Below are positions 26,926-36,292 of a DNA stretch of 64,000 nt, piece after piece. The stretch is taken from contig CAJUHZ010000005.1 of NCBI GenBank assembly GCA_910585945.1, positions 62,001 through 126,000 of the forward strand, written 5' to 3'. Position 1 is the first letter of the stretch, and each line of letters opens with the position of its first letter. The notes under the pieces are model-generated. The model saw only the letters and a program-made list of their open reading frames with translations, was not told where the DNA came from and searched no databases. The position numbers and the translations under genes are program-made. This stretch comes from an uncultured Bilophila sp. (lineage in GTDB: Bacteria; Desulfobacterota; Desulfovibrionia; Desulfovibrionales; Desulfovibrionaceae).

Positions 26926-27861
26926 TTACGGCCGTAGCGAACGCCAGATTCTGCGGCACACGCTCCAGGCCAGGCGATGCGGTCTGAAAGACACGTCCGC
27001 AAGCGTTTCCGGCAAAATAAAACCTTTTGCCGGAACGTCTTGCGGCGTTTGCAACGGGTAGCGGATATTTTCCGCAAAGGCTCCCGGAGCGCCGCGCCGG
27101 ATCAGCGCGCGCCAGACAGGAATGTCCGAAGGCATAACGCCAAGGACGGCGTACACGGCGGCGTCCAGCGCGACGGCGCAGGGAGAAGCGGCAAGGAGGC
27201 CGAGTTGAAACGGCTTCCCCCCGGAAGGGCCGGTCACATGCATGGCCGTAATGCCGTCAGCCAGGCCCGCCACCGGCGGGAGCGCCTGCCACAGCGCGGC
27301 CACGCATGTTTCAAAGACGCCCGGCGTATTGCCTTGCACCGTATGCGCCACGGCCTTGCGCAAGCCGCAGACACAGCCGAAAAGATTCTTGACCGCCAGC
27401 GTCACACGCATTTGCGCGTGCGCCTTGACGCGCGGCACAGATAACAGCGCGTCACATTCCAGAGCAAGGCGCGACACGCCCCACGATCCCCCATCCGGGA
27501 GCGCGACAGGGACCGGCTCCCCCATGCCGCGCACAGCAAGACCAAGATCCGCCAAGGCCGAAGCCAGGCCAATCGCTTCAGCCACGCCGCGCGCCGTGCC
27601 GAAGCCGGGCGAATCCGCCACTATCACCTGAACCCCCCGGTCAAGCAGCCAGGCACAGGCGGCCCGCGTGACTTCGGGATGCGTGCAGGCCAAGGGAGAG
27701 GCTTTCAAAAGATTGGGCTTCACCAGCACACGACTGCCCGCCGCCGGTTGCCAGCCGCAGGCGTCAAGAATCTCCCCTGTGGCGCGCTCCACAGCCTGCC
27801 GCGCGTAGGCGGCGCAACGGGTCATGGCGACAGGCACGGCATTCGACGTTGCTGCGCTCAT
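26926..27861 (-). CDS. DUF362 family protein (no ferredoxin domain)
   Basis: 311 residues from ATG 27861; TTG 27882, directly after the uup stop, is an alternative. DUF362 traits: VLVKPNLLKASP, THPEVTRAACAWL, VIVADSPGFG, VPRVKAHAQMRVTLAVKNLFGCV and ADGITAMHVTGPSGG. Unlike many family members it has no C-terminal 4Fe-4S region. The function of the family is not established. It is the last gene of the pgk-rsm22-gltX-uup run. Confidence 0.88.
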   Translation of the reverse strand: MSAATSNAVPVAMTRCAAYARQAVERATGEILDACGWQPAAGSRVLVKPNLLKASPLACTHPEVTRAACAWLLDRGVQVIVADSPGFGTARGVAEAIGLASALADLGLAVRGMGEPVPVALPDGGSWGVSRLALECDALLSVPRVKAHAQMRVTLAVKNLFGCVCGLRKAVAHTVQGNTPGVFETCVAALWQALPPVAGLADGITAMHVTGPSGGKPFQLGLLAASPCAVALDAAVYAVLGVMPSDIPVWRALIRRGAPGAFAENIRYPLQTPQDVPAKGFILPETLADVSFRPHRLAWSVCRRIWRSLRP

Positions 27862-27882
27862 CCTCAACTCATTTTCTCGCAA

Positions 27883-29790
27883 TCACTTGTCCAATTCCGC
27901 AATGCGGCTCTCCACCGCTTCCCACCGTTCGAGAAGAGCGATCTGTTCCGCATCGATCTCCGGCAGGCGCTCGGTCGCTTTTCTGAAAGCCGAGGGATCC
28001 GATCTGAAAAAATCGGGCGCTTCAAGCCGGGCCTCCAACTCCGCCTGTTCTCTTTCCAGATCAGCCAGGTGTTCGGGCAGGGCCGCCAGTTCCTGCCGCA
28101 ACGCGTCAAGTTCCCGCTGCTCCTTGAACGAGAGCCTGCGGGAAGCGCCCCGCGCTCCTCCCGCCGGGCGAGCAGCCGGTTCTCTTCGCTGTTCCTCCGG
28201 CGGGGCGGGACGCTGACGCAGCCAGTCGGTATAGCCTCCCACATATTCGTGTACGAGCTTGTCCCCTTCCAGCGCCAGGGTCATGGTCGCGAGATTATCC
28301 AGAAAAGCGCGATCATGGCTCACCATGAGAACGGTTCCGCTGTAGCCGCTCAACAGTTCTTCCAGCAAATCCAGAGTTTCGACATCAAGATCGTTGGTCG
28401 GCTCGTCCAGCACAAGCACATTGGAAGGTCTGGCGAAAAGACGCGCGAGCAGCAGACGGTTCTTTTCGCCGCCCGACAACGTGCGCACGGGAACACGCAA
28501 GCGATCGGAGTCAAACAGAAAATCCAGCAAATACCCGGCGACATGCCTCGGCTGGCCATCAATGACGATGGTGTCGTTCCCGTCCGCGATGCTGTCCATG
28601 ACCGACGCCTCGGAATCAAGCGTGGACCGGAGCTGATCGAAGTAGGCGATTTCAAGGCGGGTTCCGTGCCGGACGCTTCCCTCCACAGGTTCCAGTTCCC
28701 CGAGCAGCATCCGCAGCAAGGTGGTCTTGCCCGTGCCGTTATCGCCGATGATCCCCACCCGATCCCCGCGCTGAATGACAGTGGAGACGTCGTGGAAGAC
28801 CTCAAACCCGTCAGGATAGACAAAACGCGCGCCGCGCGCCTCAATCACGAGCTTGCCGGACTGCTCCGCCTCCCGCACGCGCATGGCGGCGGTGCCGAGC
28901 CGCGCGCGCCTGGCACGCCGTTCCGCACGCATGGCTTCAAGCGCCCGCACCCGTCCCATGTTGCGTGTGCGTCGCGCCTTGATGCCCTGACGGATCCAGG
29001 CTTCCTCCTGCGCCAGTTTCTTGTCGAAAACGGCGGCCTGGCGTTCTTCAGCCTCCAGTCGGGCCTCTCGCCGCTCAAGAAACATGTCGTAGCCGCAGGC
29101 GTAGGAATGGAGATGCCCGCGATCGAGTTCCGCCACACGGGTGGCCAGACGCCGGGCAAAAGCGCGATCGTGGCTCACAAACACAAGCAGGCGCGCCCGC
29201 CGAACAAGAAAATCCTCAAGCCAGGCGATGGTTCCGATATCCAGATGGTTGGTAGGCTCGTCCAGAAGCAGGCAATCCGACACAAGCAGCGCTCTGGCCA
29301 GAGCGACCCGCCGTCGGCTTCCGCCGGACAGAGAGGTGAAATCAGCCTCAGGATCAAGGCGCAAGTGGTTGAGAACGCTCAGCACCTCGCCGTGAAGCTC
29401 CCATCCCTCTCCCTCTTCCATGAGCCGTCGGGCCGCTTCCGCATGCTCCGGGAGCACCTCGCTTTCCCGCCCTTCCGCCAGCAACCGGGCCGCCGCCAGC
29501 GCGACGCCCCGCCGGCCCATGCCCGCCGCCGCAACGGAAAAAACCGATCCGCTCCACTGCTCCGGGACAGCCTGCGGCATATGGCCGAAACGAATGCCGG
29601 GCGCCCGCGTCACGGTTCCAGAGTCGGGGAGCATGTCCCCGGCCAGAAGCGCCATAAGCGAGGACTTGCCCGCTCCATTGCGCCCGACCAGGCAGACACG
29701 CTCCCCAACTTCCAAATGCAGATCCGCACGATCAAGCAGCGGTTTTCCCGAGAGATTCAGGCTCACGTCAACCGCACTCAGAAGCGCCAT
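27883..29790 (-). CDS. uup: ABC-F family ATPase, Uup-like
   Basis: 635 residues. Two ABC domains without membrane parts: Walker A GRNGAGKSS and GDNGTGKTT, signatures SLSGGSRRRVALA and TLSGGEKNRLLLA, Walker B LLLDEPTNHLD and LVLDEPTNDLD. A charged C-terminal coiled coil (about 555-635) marks the Uup branch, which binds DNA or ribosomes. ABC-F proteins act on ribosomes; Uup is linked to genome stability and ribosome assembly. Lies 31 bases after gltX. Confidence 0.93.
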   Translation of the reverse strand: MALLSAVDVSLNLSGKPLLDRADLHLEVGERVCLVGRNGAGKSSLMALLAGDMLPDSGTVTRAPGIRFGHMPQAVPEQWSGSVFSVAAAGMGRRGVALAAARLLAEGRESEVLPEHAEAARRLMEEGEGWELHGEVLSVLNHLRLDPEADFTSLSGGSRRRVALARALLVSDCLLLDEPTNHLDIGTIAWLEDFLVRRARLLVFVSHDRAFARRLATRVAELDRGHLHSYACGYDMFLERREARLEAEERQAAVFDKKLAQEEAWIRQGIKARRTRNMGRVRALEAMRAERRARRARLGTAAMRVREAEQSGKLVIEARGARFVYPDGFEVFHDVSTVIQRGDRVGIIGDNGTGKTTLLRMLLGELEPVEGSVRHGTRLEIAYFDQLRSTLDSEASVMDSIADGNDTIVIDGQPRHVAGYLLDFLFDSDRLRVPVRTLSGGEKNRLLLARLFARPSNVLVLDEPTNDLDVETLDLLEELLSGYSGTVLMVSHDRAFLDNLATMTLALEGDKLVHEYVGGYTDWLRQRPAPPEEQRREPAARPAGGARGASRRLSFKEQRELDALRQELAALPEHLADLEREQAELEARLEAPDFFRSDPSAFRKATERLPEIDAEQIALLERWEAVESRIAELDK

Positions 29791-29821
29791 AGATCCTCCA
29801 TTTCGGCGCGAGACGTTCCGC

Positions 29822-31222
29822 TCACTCGCTCAAGCCAAAGGCGCGATCCAGGCGAGCCAGCGTGTCCTCACGGCCTATGGCGGCCATGACGTCCGGCAAG
29901 CCCGGCCCGCCAAGCCGCCCGGTCAGAGCCACACGCAGAGGCGGCCCGATCTGCTTGAACTTGATGCCCTTGCTCTCGACATAATCGTGAATGACGCGTT
30001 CGGCGCTCTCCCTGCTGAATTCGGCCACAGCAGCCAGAAGTTCCCGCACGCCGGCCACATGCGTGCGCCCTTCGGCCGTCAACGCCTTGGCGACTGCCGC
30101 CGGGTCGTACTCCAGCGAGTCGGCATGGTTGAGAACCATCGGGAGCGCCCGCGCCAGTTCGACCAGATTGGAAGCACGCTCCCGGAACAAAGGCAGAAGC
30201 GGTTCGATAACGGCGGCGGTCGCCTGCGGAAATCCTTCTTTCGCCACAAAAGGCGCAACCAGGGCGGCAAGTTCCGCATCCGGCGTTTCGCGCAGATAGT
30301 GGGCGTTCAGCCAGGCCAGTTTCTCAAAATCAAACGCCGCGGCCGAACTGTTCAGATTATGGCCGTCAAAAAGTTCCACCAGTTCGCGCATGGTGAACAG
30401 TTCCTTGTCTCCATGCGACCAGCCAAGACGGACAAGACAGTTGACAAGCGCATGGGGGAGCAAGCCTTCGGACTGATACTCCACAACGGCCCGCGCTCCG
30501 TGCCGTTTGGAAAGCTTTTGCCGATCCGGCCCCAAAATCATGGGAACATGACCGAAGACGGGCAACTCCCAGCCAAGCGCCTGATAAATGAGAATCTGCT
30601 TGGGCGTATTCGGCACATGATCATCGCCGCGCAGCACATGCGTGATGCCCATGTCGTGATCGTCCACCACCACGGCCATATTGTATGTGGGCATACCGTC
30701 GCTGCGGCGAAGGATCATATCGTCCAGTTCCGAAACATCCACCGCGATATGTCCCTTGACCATATCCTCAAAAACCACCCGCCCCTCGGCAGGAGCCTTG
30801 AGCCGAACCACCCGCCCCGGTCCCGGTCCCAGCCCCTTTTCGCGGCAACGGCCATCGTAGCGGGGTTTGCCGCCCTCGCTCCGCGCTTTTTCCCGCATCG
30901 CCTCCACGTCCTCCGGCGTACAGGAACACCAATAGGCGTGTCCGGTCTCAAGCAGCCGATCCACAGCGGCGTTGTACAGATCGGTGCGGCGGCTCTGGTA
31001 GGAAAGCTCGCCGTCCCAGTCAAGGCCCAGCCAGCGCATGGAAGCCAGGATGGAATCGGTGTATTCCTGCCGTGAACGTTCCGTATCCGTATCTTCAATA
31101 CGCAGGCGGAATTCTCCCCCGTAATGACGGGCCAGAAGCCAGCAAAAAAGCGCCGTGCGCGCGCCGCCGATGTGCAGGTGCCCGGTGGGACTCGGCGCGA
31201 ACCGGGTGACGACTTTGGTCAT
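29822..31222 (-). CDS. gltX: Glutamyl-tRNA synthetase
   Basis: 466 residues from ATG 31222 (GAGGAG upstream). Class I synthetase charging tRNA(Glu). HIGH-type motif APSPTGHLHIGG at the start, KMSKS-type motif KLSKRHG, and a zinc-type cysteine cluster WCSCTPE...RYDGRCR near 100-125. Length fits the family. Downstream of rsm22 by 23 bases. Discriminating or non-discriminating specificity cannot be told here. Confidence 0.96.
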   Translation of the reverse strand: MTKVVTRFAPSPTGHLHIGGARTALFCWLLARHYGGEFRLRIEDTDTERSRQEYTDSILASMRWLGLDWDGELSYQSRRTDLYNAAVDRLLETGHAYWCSCTPEDVEAMREKARSEGGKPRYDGRCREKGLGPGPGRVVRLKAPAEGRVVFEDMVKGHIAVDVSELDDMILRRSDGMPTYNMAVVVDDHDMGITHVLRGDDHVPNTPKQILIYQALGWELPVFGHVPMILGPDRQKLSKRHGARAVVEYQSEGLLPHALVNCLVRLGWSHGDKELFTMRELVELFDGHNLNSSAAAFDFEKLAWLNAHYLRETPDAELAALVAPFVAKEGFPQATAAVIEPLLPLFRERASNLVELARALPMVLNHADSLEYDPAAVAKALTAEGRTHVAGVRELLAAVAEFSRESAERVIHDYVESKGIKFKQIGPPLRVALTGRLGGPGLPDVMAAIGREDTLARLDRAFGLSE

Positions 31223-31245
31223 GCGACTCTCCTCGAAAACAGGTT

Positions 31246-32730
31246 TCAATTCCGGCCCGGATTCGCTTCCCAACGCAGTTCCAGCGCTCCGGATTTACTG
31301 TCTCGCCGCGGCGTGTCCGGGCGGCGGCAAGCGACAAGCGCCCCGGAGGGCAGGGCCGCCGCATCCGGCACAAGCGCAAGGCCGCCCTCCGCACAGGCAT
31401 AGCGCGCGTATCCCATGCCGGGCACAGGGAACGCGTCGGAAAGAATCCGGGCGACAAGCGGAGCGGAAAACGCCCGGCCTGTCGAAGCAGCTTCCTTTTC
31501 TCCCCCCGACCTGCCTCCTCTACGGTCCGTCGGAAAACCCGCAGGAACAGACAGCCCCGCGCACGGGCGCGGATCCGGCCGCTCCCGTCCCAGCAACATA
31601 AAGGAAAGGCTGAGCGAATCCTTGGGCAGGCCGGCGGCCCGAGACAACGCGGCCAGCCATGTGGGGCCGCCCGCGTCCAGGCTGGCATGGCACCAGCCGC
31701 GGGAACGGCGGCCCAGCAGGGGGCAAGGCTCGTCGTGCGGGCACGGGGCAAGCGCCTTCAACCCTTCTTCCATTGCCGCCTCACGCAGAGAAGCTGTCAG
31801 CGTGCCGCCAAAGCGCGTCCCCGGCTCCACAAAAAGCGCCGCACCGCCTTCAGGCAGGGCGCGTTCAAGGGACGCGGCCGCCTCGGCCATGCGTTCGGCC
31901 AGGATGCTCCCGCCTGCATCCCGGAGTTCGTTCAACACATTGCCGGCCATGAGCAGTCTGGGCGCGCCGGCCTCGCGCATGGCGCGGCCGAAAGGAGCGC
32001 GCGACAAGCGAACCCGCCAAAGCAGCGGCTCTCCGCTCCGGGCAGCCACATATTCGAGCAGACGACGCCCAAGTTCCATCGGGCGGGGAGCGGTATCCGC
32101 GCAGAGGAGGGTCAGAGGAACCGACCTCCAATCCGGACGGGACAACCAGAGGGCCAGCGGCAGAGTGAGGGGACCACTCCCGAGATCAACGACGCTGACC
32201 TTACGATCGGTTTCCTCCGCTTTCGCTTCTGGTCCGGAACACGACGAGACGGGAGACGGCAGATCGAGGGAAGGCAAAAGACGCGTGAGCCGCACAAGGT
32301 TCCAGGGCAAAAAATACCGCAGATAGGCGGAAACAAACCGGGGGGCGCTCCAGTACGAATGGTTCATTCCGCCGCGATCCGACGTCAGCAACGCCGAAAG
32401 TTCCCGGATGGCGTCAGGCAGATCCGCCCTGTGCGCACGGGCAAGCGGCATCAGCTCGTCCAGCGCATCGGGCAAGGCGTTCAGTGCGGCGGTGACGAAA
32501 GGATCGGACGGCGTGAACAGGGGGCGAAACAACGGGCGCCCTCCAGACTCGCTCCCCCTGATCCGCCCCCCCAGATCCCCCCTGCGTTCAGCCCGTGGGC
32601 AAACGGGGGAAGGCGTTTCCGTACGCCCGGCAGGGCGCGCCGGGGCACGCGCGGGACGCGGAAGCAGGCCCTCACGTGCCGTCCTGCCAGACCTGCCGGA
32701 ACGAGCGCGTTGAAAGTCGTTTTTGCTCAC
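31246..32730 (-). CDS. Rsm22-type small-ribosomal-subunit methyltransferase-like protein
   Basis: 494 residues from GTG 32730, which overlaps the pgk stop by 4 bases (GTGA). SAM-binding motif SVVDLGSGPLTLPLAL near 185-200, then GNVLNELRD and FVEPGTRFG. The cysteine set CPHDEPCPL...GWCHAS matches the Rsm22/METTL17 pattern, in which cysteines hold an iron-sulfur cluster. The N-terminal 70 residues are Arg/Pro/Gly-rich and probably disordered. Role in ribosome assembly is inferred from relatives. Confidence 0.85.
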   Translation of the reverse strand: MSKNDFQRARSGRSGRTAREGLLPRPARAPARPAGRTETPSPVCPRAERRGDLGGRIRGSESGGRPLFRPLFTPSDPFVTAALNALPDALDELMPLARAHRADLPDAIRELSALLTSDRGGMNHSYWSAPRFVSAYLRYFLPWNLVRLTRLLPSLDLPSPVSSCSGPEAKAEETDRKVSVVDLGSGPLTLPLALWLSRPDWRSVPLTLLCADTAPRPMELGRRLLEYVAARSGEPLLWRVRLSRAPFGRAMREAGAPRLLMAGNVLNELRDAGGSILAERMAEAAASLERALPEGGAALFVEPGTRFGGTLTASLREAAMEEGLKALAPCPHDEPCPLLGRRSRGWCHASLDAGGPTWLAALSRAAGLPKDSLSLSFMLLGRERPDPRPCAGLSVPAGFPTDRRGGRSGGEKEAASTGRAFSAPLVARILSDAFPVPGMGYARYACAEGGLALVPDAAALPSGALVACRRPDTPRRDSKSGALELRWEANPGRN

Positions 32731-33905
32731 GAGTCGGCGCGCGCCTCCAACGCGGCCACGGCCGGCAACGTCTTGCCTTCAAGCACTTCAAGAAAAGCGC
32801 CGCCCGCGGTGGAAATATAGTTCGCCTTGTCCGAACAACCGTATTTTTCCAGGGCGGCGATGCTGTCCCCGCCGCCGACGACTGTATACGCGCCTGTCGT
32901 CGCCACGGCTTCGGCCACAACCTTTGTGCCATTGCCGAAACTGTCGATTTCAAACGCGCCGACAGGGCCATTCCACACCACGGTTCCAGCTTCGGAGATA
33001 CGTCTGGCAAAATCCGCCGCCGTTTTCGGACCGATATCCAGAATCATTTCATCCGGGCGCACCGCGTCCACAGCACGAACTTCCGCAACGGAATCCGAAG
33101 CAAGGCGTTTGCTCGTCACCACGTCCACAGGCAGGGGAATGGACGCACCACGAGCAGCGGCATCAGCCATGATTCTGGCGGACGCTTCAAGCAAATCCGG
33201 CTCGTACAGCGACGTGCCCACTTCAAAACCGGCCGCCTTCAGGAAGGTGTTGGCAATGCCGCCGCCCACGATCAACTGATCGACCCGGCGGGAAAGATTC
33301 TCCAGCACCTCAAGCTTTGTCGACACCTTGGATCCGCCGATGATCGCCAGAAGCGGCCGGGCAGGTTCGTGCAGAATGCGGGTCACCGCGTCCAGCTCCG
33401 CCGCCATGAGCAAGCCGGCGCAAGCCGTTCTGGCGGCGCGGATGGCCCCTTCCGTGGAGGCCTGCGCCCTGTGGGCTGTGGCGAACGCGTCCATGACATA
33501 TATGTCGCCCAGCGCGGCGAGTTTCGCGGCAAGTTCGGGGGAGTTCTTTTTCTCGCCTTTCAGAAAGCGCACGTTTTCGCACAGCACGCACCGTCCGGGC
33601 CTGGCGTCGACGCCGTCAAGATAGTCCCTCACCAGGGGAACAGGCGAGTCGAGCAGTTCCCCAAGCCGGGCGGCCACGGGCGCAAGAGAGTCCTCGGCGC
33701 TGAACACGCCCTCCTCCGGCCGCCCAAGGTGGGAAAGCACAATCACCGCCGCCCCGCGATCAAGAGCGTATTTCAGGGAAGGAATCGCCGCCCGGATGCG
33801 CTTGTCGCTGGTGATGCGCCCATCCTTGACCGGAACATTGAGGTCCTCGCGAAACACGACGGTCTTGCCTTTCATGTCCACATCGTTCATCAGCCGCACG
33901 CGCAT
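32727..33905 (-). CDS. pgk: Phosphoglycerate kinase
   Basis: 392 residues from ATG 33905, chosen because GGGAGG precedes it at good spacing. Glycolysis and gluconeogenesis: 1,3-bisphosphoglycerate + ADP to 3-phosphoglycerate + ATP. Motifs: VVFREDLNVPV (DFNVP site), LSHLGRPEEG, AIIGGSKVSTKLEVL, GGGIANTFL, WNGPVGAFEI and VGGGDSIAALEK. Complete. First gene of a translationally coupled run. Confidence 0.97.
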   Translation of the reverse strand: MRVRLMNDVDMKGKTVVFREDLNVPVKDGRITSDKRIRAAIPSLKYALDRGAAVIVLSHLGRPEEGVFSAEDSLAPVAARLGELLDSPVPLVRDYLDGVDARPGRCVLCENVRFLKGEKKNSPELAAKLAALGDIYVMDAFATAHRAQASTEGAIRAARTACAGLLMAAELDAVTRILHEPARPLLAIIGGSKVSTKLEVLENLSRRVDQLIVGGGIANTFLKAAGFEVGTSLYEPDLLEASARIMADAAARGASIPLPVDVVTSKRLASDSVAEVRAVDAVRPDEMILDIGPKTAADFARRISEAGTVVWNGPVGAFEIDSFGNGTKVVAEAVATTGAYTVVGGGDSIAALEKYGCSDKANYISTAGGAFLEVLEGKTLPAVAALEARADS

Positions 33906-34318
33906 GGTCTGCCTCCCGCTCAAAAATCCGGCATCAATTTCCTCCGGAGCAGGGCAATGCGCCCCCGGAGGCCCCTCTTCTTAGTGTCTGATTGCAAAAA
34001 TCCTTCGCATAATCCTGCAAAGCGTCTTTGCAGGATCGTTCGCGAAAAAACGTGGTTTTTCGCTCACTCACGGCGGCTGCACCGCCGCAAAACCCTTACG
34101 GGCTTTGTAGTGTCCACTTTTGCAAGCAGGCACTCGGCTTCCTGACACGTCATCTCATAAATCTTTCGGTGCTTCATGAAGATCGCTATACAGGAGAATA
34201 TGGTTTCCGGCTCGTTCACGGCAGAGCCGCGTCAGACTCTCGTCTGAGAGTAGAAGTTATGTATGGAATGATTTTTACCTTACCATCAAAGACCTTTTCT
34301 GGCAACGCGGCCGGTTCG
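33906..34318. other. Intergenic region with a family 2 repeat
   Basis: 413 bases between the sugar epimerase and pgk. It holds the pgk ribosome-binding site, repeat copy 33986-34102, and a 200-base moderately AT-rich remainder with a small hairpin ACTCTC-GTCT-GAGAGT (about 34236-34252). No gene recognised. Confidence 0.55.
33986..34102 (+). repeat. Dispersed intergenic repeat family 2, copy 2
   Basis: 117 bases matching 15502-15618 in the same orientation. The end TTTTTCGCTCACTCACGGCG-GCTGCACCGCCGC includes an internal GGCGGC/GCCGCC pairing. The near-identity over more than 100 bases at two distant sites excludes chance. Confidence 0.85.
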
Positions 34319-35350
34319 TCACCGGGCCGAAGCGGCTTGCCCCGGCCGCCCGTAATACGCAAGGTGCCAATCCGCAAACCGTCTGATGCCTTCTTCGAGA
34401 GGCGTCGCCGGAGAGAACCCCGTGGCGCGGGCGAGGTCATCCGCGTCGGCCCAGGTGGCCTCCACATCGCCGGGCTGCATGGGAAGCAAATTACGGATCG
34501 CGGAACAGCCAAAACCTGCTTCCAGAGCGGCAATGAAATCACCCAGATCCACAGGGTGGTTGTTGCCGATATTGTAGATACGCCACGGCGCTGAACTTGT
34601 CGATGGATTGGGGGCGGCCGGATCCCAGTCGGGATCGGGCGCGGCCGGCCGTTCCATGATGCGGATCACGCTTTCCACAATGTCGTCAATGTAGGTGAAA
34701 TCACGGCGCATGCGCCCTTCATTGAACACATTGATGGGCCGCCCCTCAAGAATGGCCGAGGCGAAGAGGTGCGGAGCCATGTCCGGCCGGCCCCACGGGC
34801 CATATACAGTGAAAAAGCGCAGACCTGTGCACGGGATGCCGTACAAATGGCTGTAGCTGTGGGCCATGGCTTCATTCGCCTTCTTGGTCGCGGCGTACAG
34901 GCTGACCGGGTGATCCGTGTTGTGCCGCGTGGAAAAGGGCATGGCCGTGTTCAGACCATACACGGAACTGGACGAGGCAAAGACAAGATGTTCCACAGGA
35001 TGTCGGCGGCAGCGCTCCAGCAGATTGGCGAAGCCGACGAGGTTTGATCCCACATACGCTTCCGGATTTTGCAGGCTGTAGCGCACGCCGGCCTGTGCGG
35101 CCAGGTTGACCACATGGCTGAAGGCGTTTTCCGCAAAAAGCCGCTCAAGGCCGGCCGCATCGGCCAGATCCAGACGGTGGAACGAAAACCCGGGATCGGA
35201 CAGCAGCCGCGCCAGGCGATCTTCCTTGAGCCGCACGGAGTAATAGTCGTTGAGATTGTCGATGCCGACGACGGTATGCCCCAAATCAAGCAGACGCCGG
35301 GACAGATGAAACCCGATGAAACCGGCCGCGCCGGTGACGAAAGTGCGCAT
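34319..35350 (-). CDS. NAD-dependent sugar epimerase, UDP-glucuronate 4-epimerase-like
   Basis: 343 residues from ATG 35350, which follows GGAGAAGC. Short-chain dehydrogenase fold: TGAAGFIGFHL (NAD glycine motif) at the start, VGIDNLNDYYSVRLKEDRL (typical of UDP-glucuronate 4-epimerases), FASSSSVYG and YAATKKANE (catalytic Tyr-Lys pair). Probable product UDP-galacturonate for cell-surface glycans, although the glycan cluster is 14 kb away. Another 4-epimerase substrate is possible. Confidence 0.9.
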   Translation of the reverse strand: MRTFVTGAAGFIGFHLSRRLLDLGHTVVGIDNLNDYYSVRLKEDRLARLLSDPGFSFHRLDLADAAGLERLFAENAFSHVVNLAAQAGVRYSLQNPEAYVGSNLVGFANLLERCRRHPVEHLVFASSSSVYGLNTAMPFSTRHNTDHPVSLYAATKKANEAMAHSYSHLYGIPCTGLRFFTVYGPWGRPDMAPHLFASAILEGRPINVFNEGRMRRDFTYIDDIVESVIRIMERPAAPDPDWDPAAPNPSTSSAPWRIYNIGNNHPVDLGDFIAALEAGFGCSAIRNLLPMQPGDVEATWADADDLARATGFSPATPLEEGIRRFADWHLAYYGRPGQAASAR

Positions 35351-35443
35351 GCTTCTCCTCCATTTACGGGCGCATGGCTGCAAGATAAGCGCGATCGATG
35401 CGGGATCGCCGGCCAGAAAACGCTGTTTTGAAACACCTGCTCC

Positions 35444-36292
35444 TCACCCTCTCGGCCCCAGCAGCGCCTTGAGAAAGGTGATCAGCTTGACGTACTGCCC
35501 CTGTTCGTGGACAAGTCGATCGACATGGGGCATGAGCACAAAGCGTCTTCCCCCAACAAGAGCCGGCTGAAGCGGCCGCAGATGATCCAGCCCCAACCCC
35601 GGGGGCGGCGTTCCGGTGAGGAGCAGCACGGTATCGGGCTTGAGCACGGCCACCCCGTCGAAAAAATGCGCGGCGTCCACAGACTCGGGGGGCGTGGGAC
35701 CGTCGGCGTCCGGCCCCTGGCGATCAAAGGGCCAGAAGGCGTGGCTGCCCTTGGGCATGGCCATGTCGCCAAGCAGGCGGCGCAGAAAATCGCGGTGGGC
35801 CGCGTCGGCATGTCCGTCGAGATCGAAGCCAAGCCCCGGATACGTCCACAGCAGAGCCGGCCGGGGCGGAGTCCGCCGCAGAAGATCCCGCCAGAAGGGC
35901 GGCCAGTGTGCGGGGTTTGCCGCAGGGGATGCTCCGGCCCCTCGATCCGCCGGATGTGCCCGCTCCGCCCCCATCTGATCCGCTCCGTCATGCTCCGGTC
36001 GCACCCGCGCCGCGGGCGCGCGTCGGGCCGGCTGTTCCGGTTGCGCCCTGTTCCAGCGCGCCGGGCTGGAGCGATCCCCCGGCGCTGCCGGCTGTCCTTC
36101 CTGGCGTGAAGACGGCGTGCATCGCGTCGCTGGTGAAGGCGCTCGCTCCCGAACTGGGTCCGGGACGAGCTTCGGCGGTTCGGCCGCTTCCCGCAAGGCC
36201 GCGGCGGTTTGCGCGTCCAGCAGCAGGACGCGCAAACCGGCGGCGCGCCAGGGCCGCAACGCCGGCGCAACACTCAGAGGGACAAAAGCCAC
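35444..36292 (-). CDS. Uncharacterised protein after coaBC
   Basis: 282 residues from GTG 36292 (GGAG nine bases before), overlapping the coaBC end by 19 bases; GTG 36307 or ATG 36337 are alternatives. N-terminus VAFVPLSVAPALRPWRAAGLRVLLLD looks like a Rossmann-type first strand-helix-strand. A long Pro/Arg/Ala-rich insert (about 60-125) separates it from a C-terminal globular part containing WTYPGLGFDLDG, HAFWPFD and VLLLTGTPPPGLGL. I do not recognise the family. A start inside coaBC suggests coupled translation. Confidence 0.65.
   Translation of the reverse strand: MAFVPLSVAPALRPWRAAGLRVLLLDAQTAAALREAAEPPKLVPDPVRERAPSPATRCTPSSRQEGQPAAPGDRSSPARWNRAQPEQPARRAPAARVRPEHDGADQMGAERAHPADRGAGASPAANPAHWPPFWRDLLRRTPPRPALLWTYPGLGFDLDGHADAAHRDFLRRLLGDMAMPKGSHAFWPFDRQGPDADGPTPPESVDAAHFFDGVAVLKPDTVLLLTGTPPPGLGLDHLRPLQPALVGGRRFVLMPHVDRLVHEQGQYVKLITFLKALLGPRG

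Noticed and set aside
34236..34252. Small hairpin in the 33906-34318 gap as a terminator
   Set aside because: Six-base stem without a T-run on either strand.
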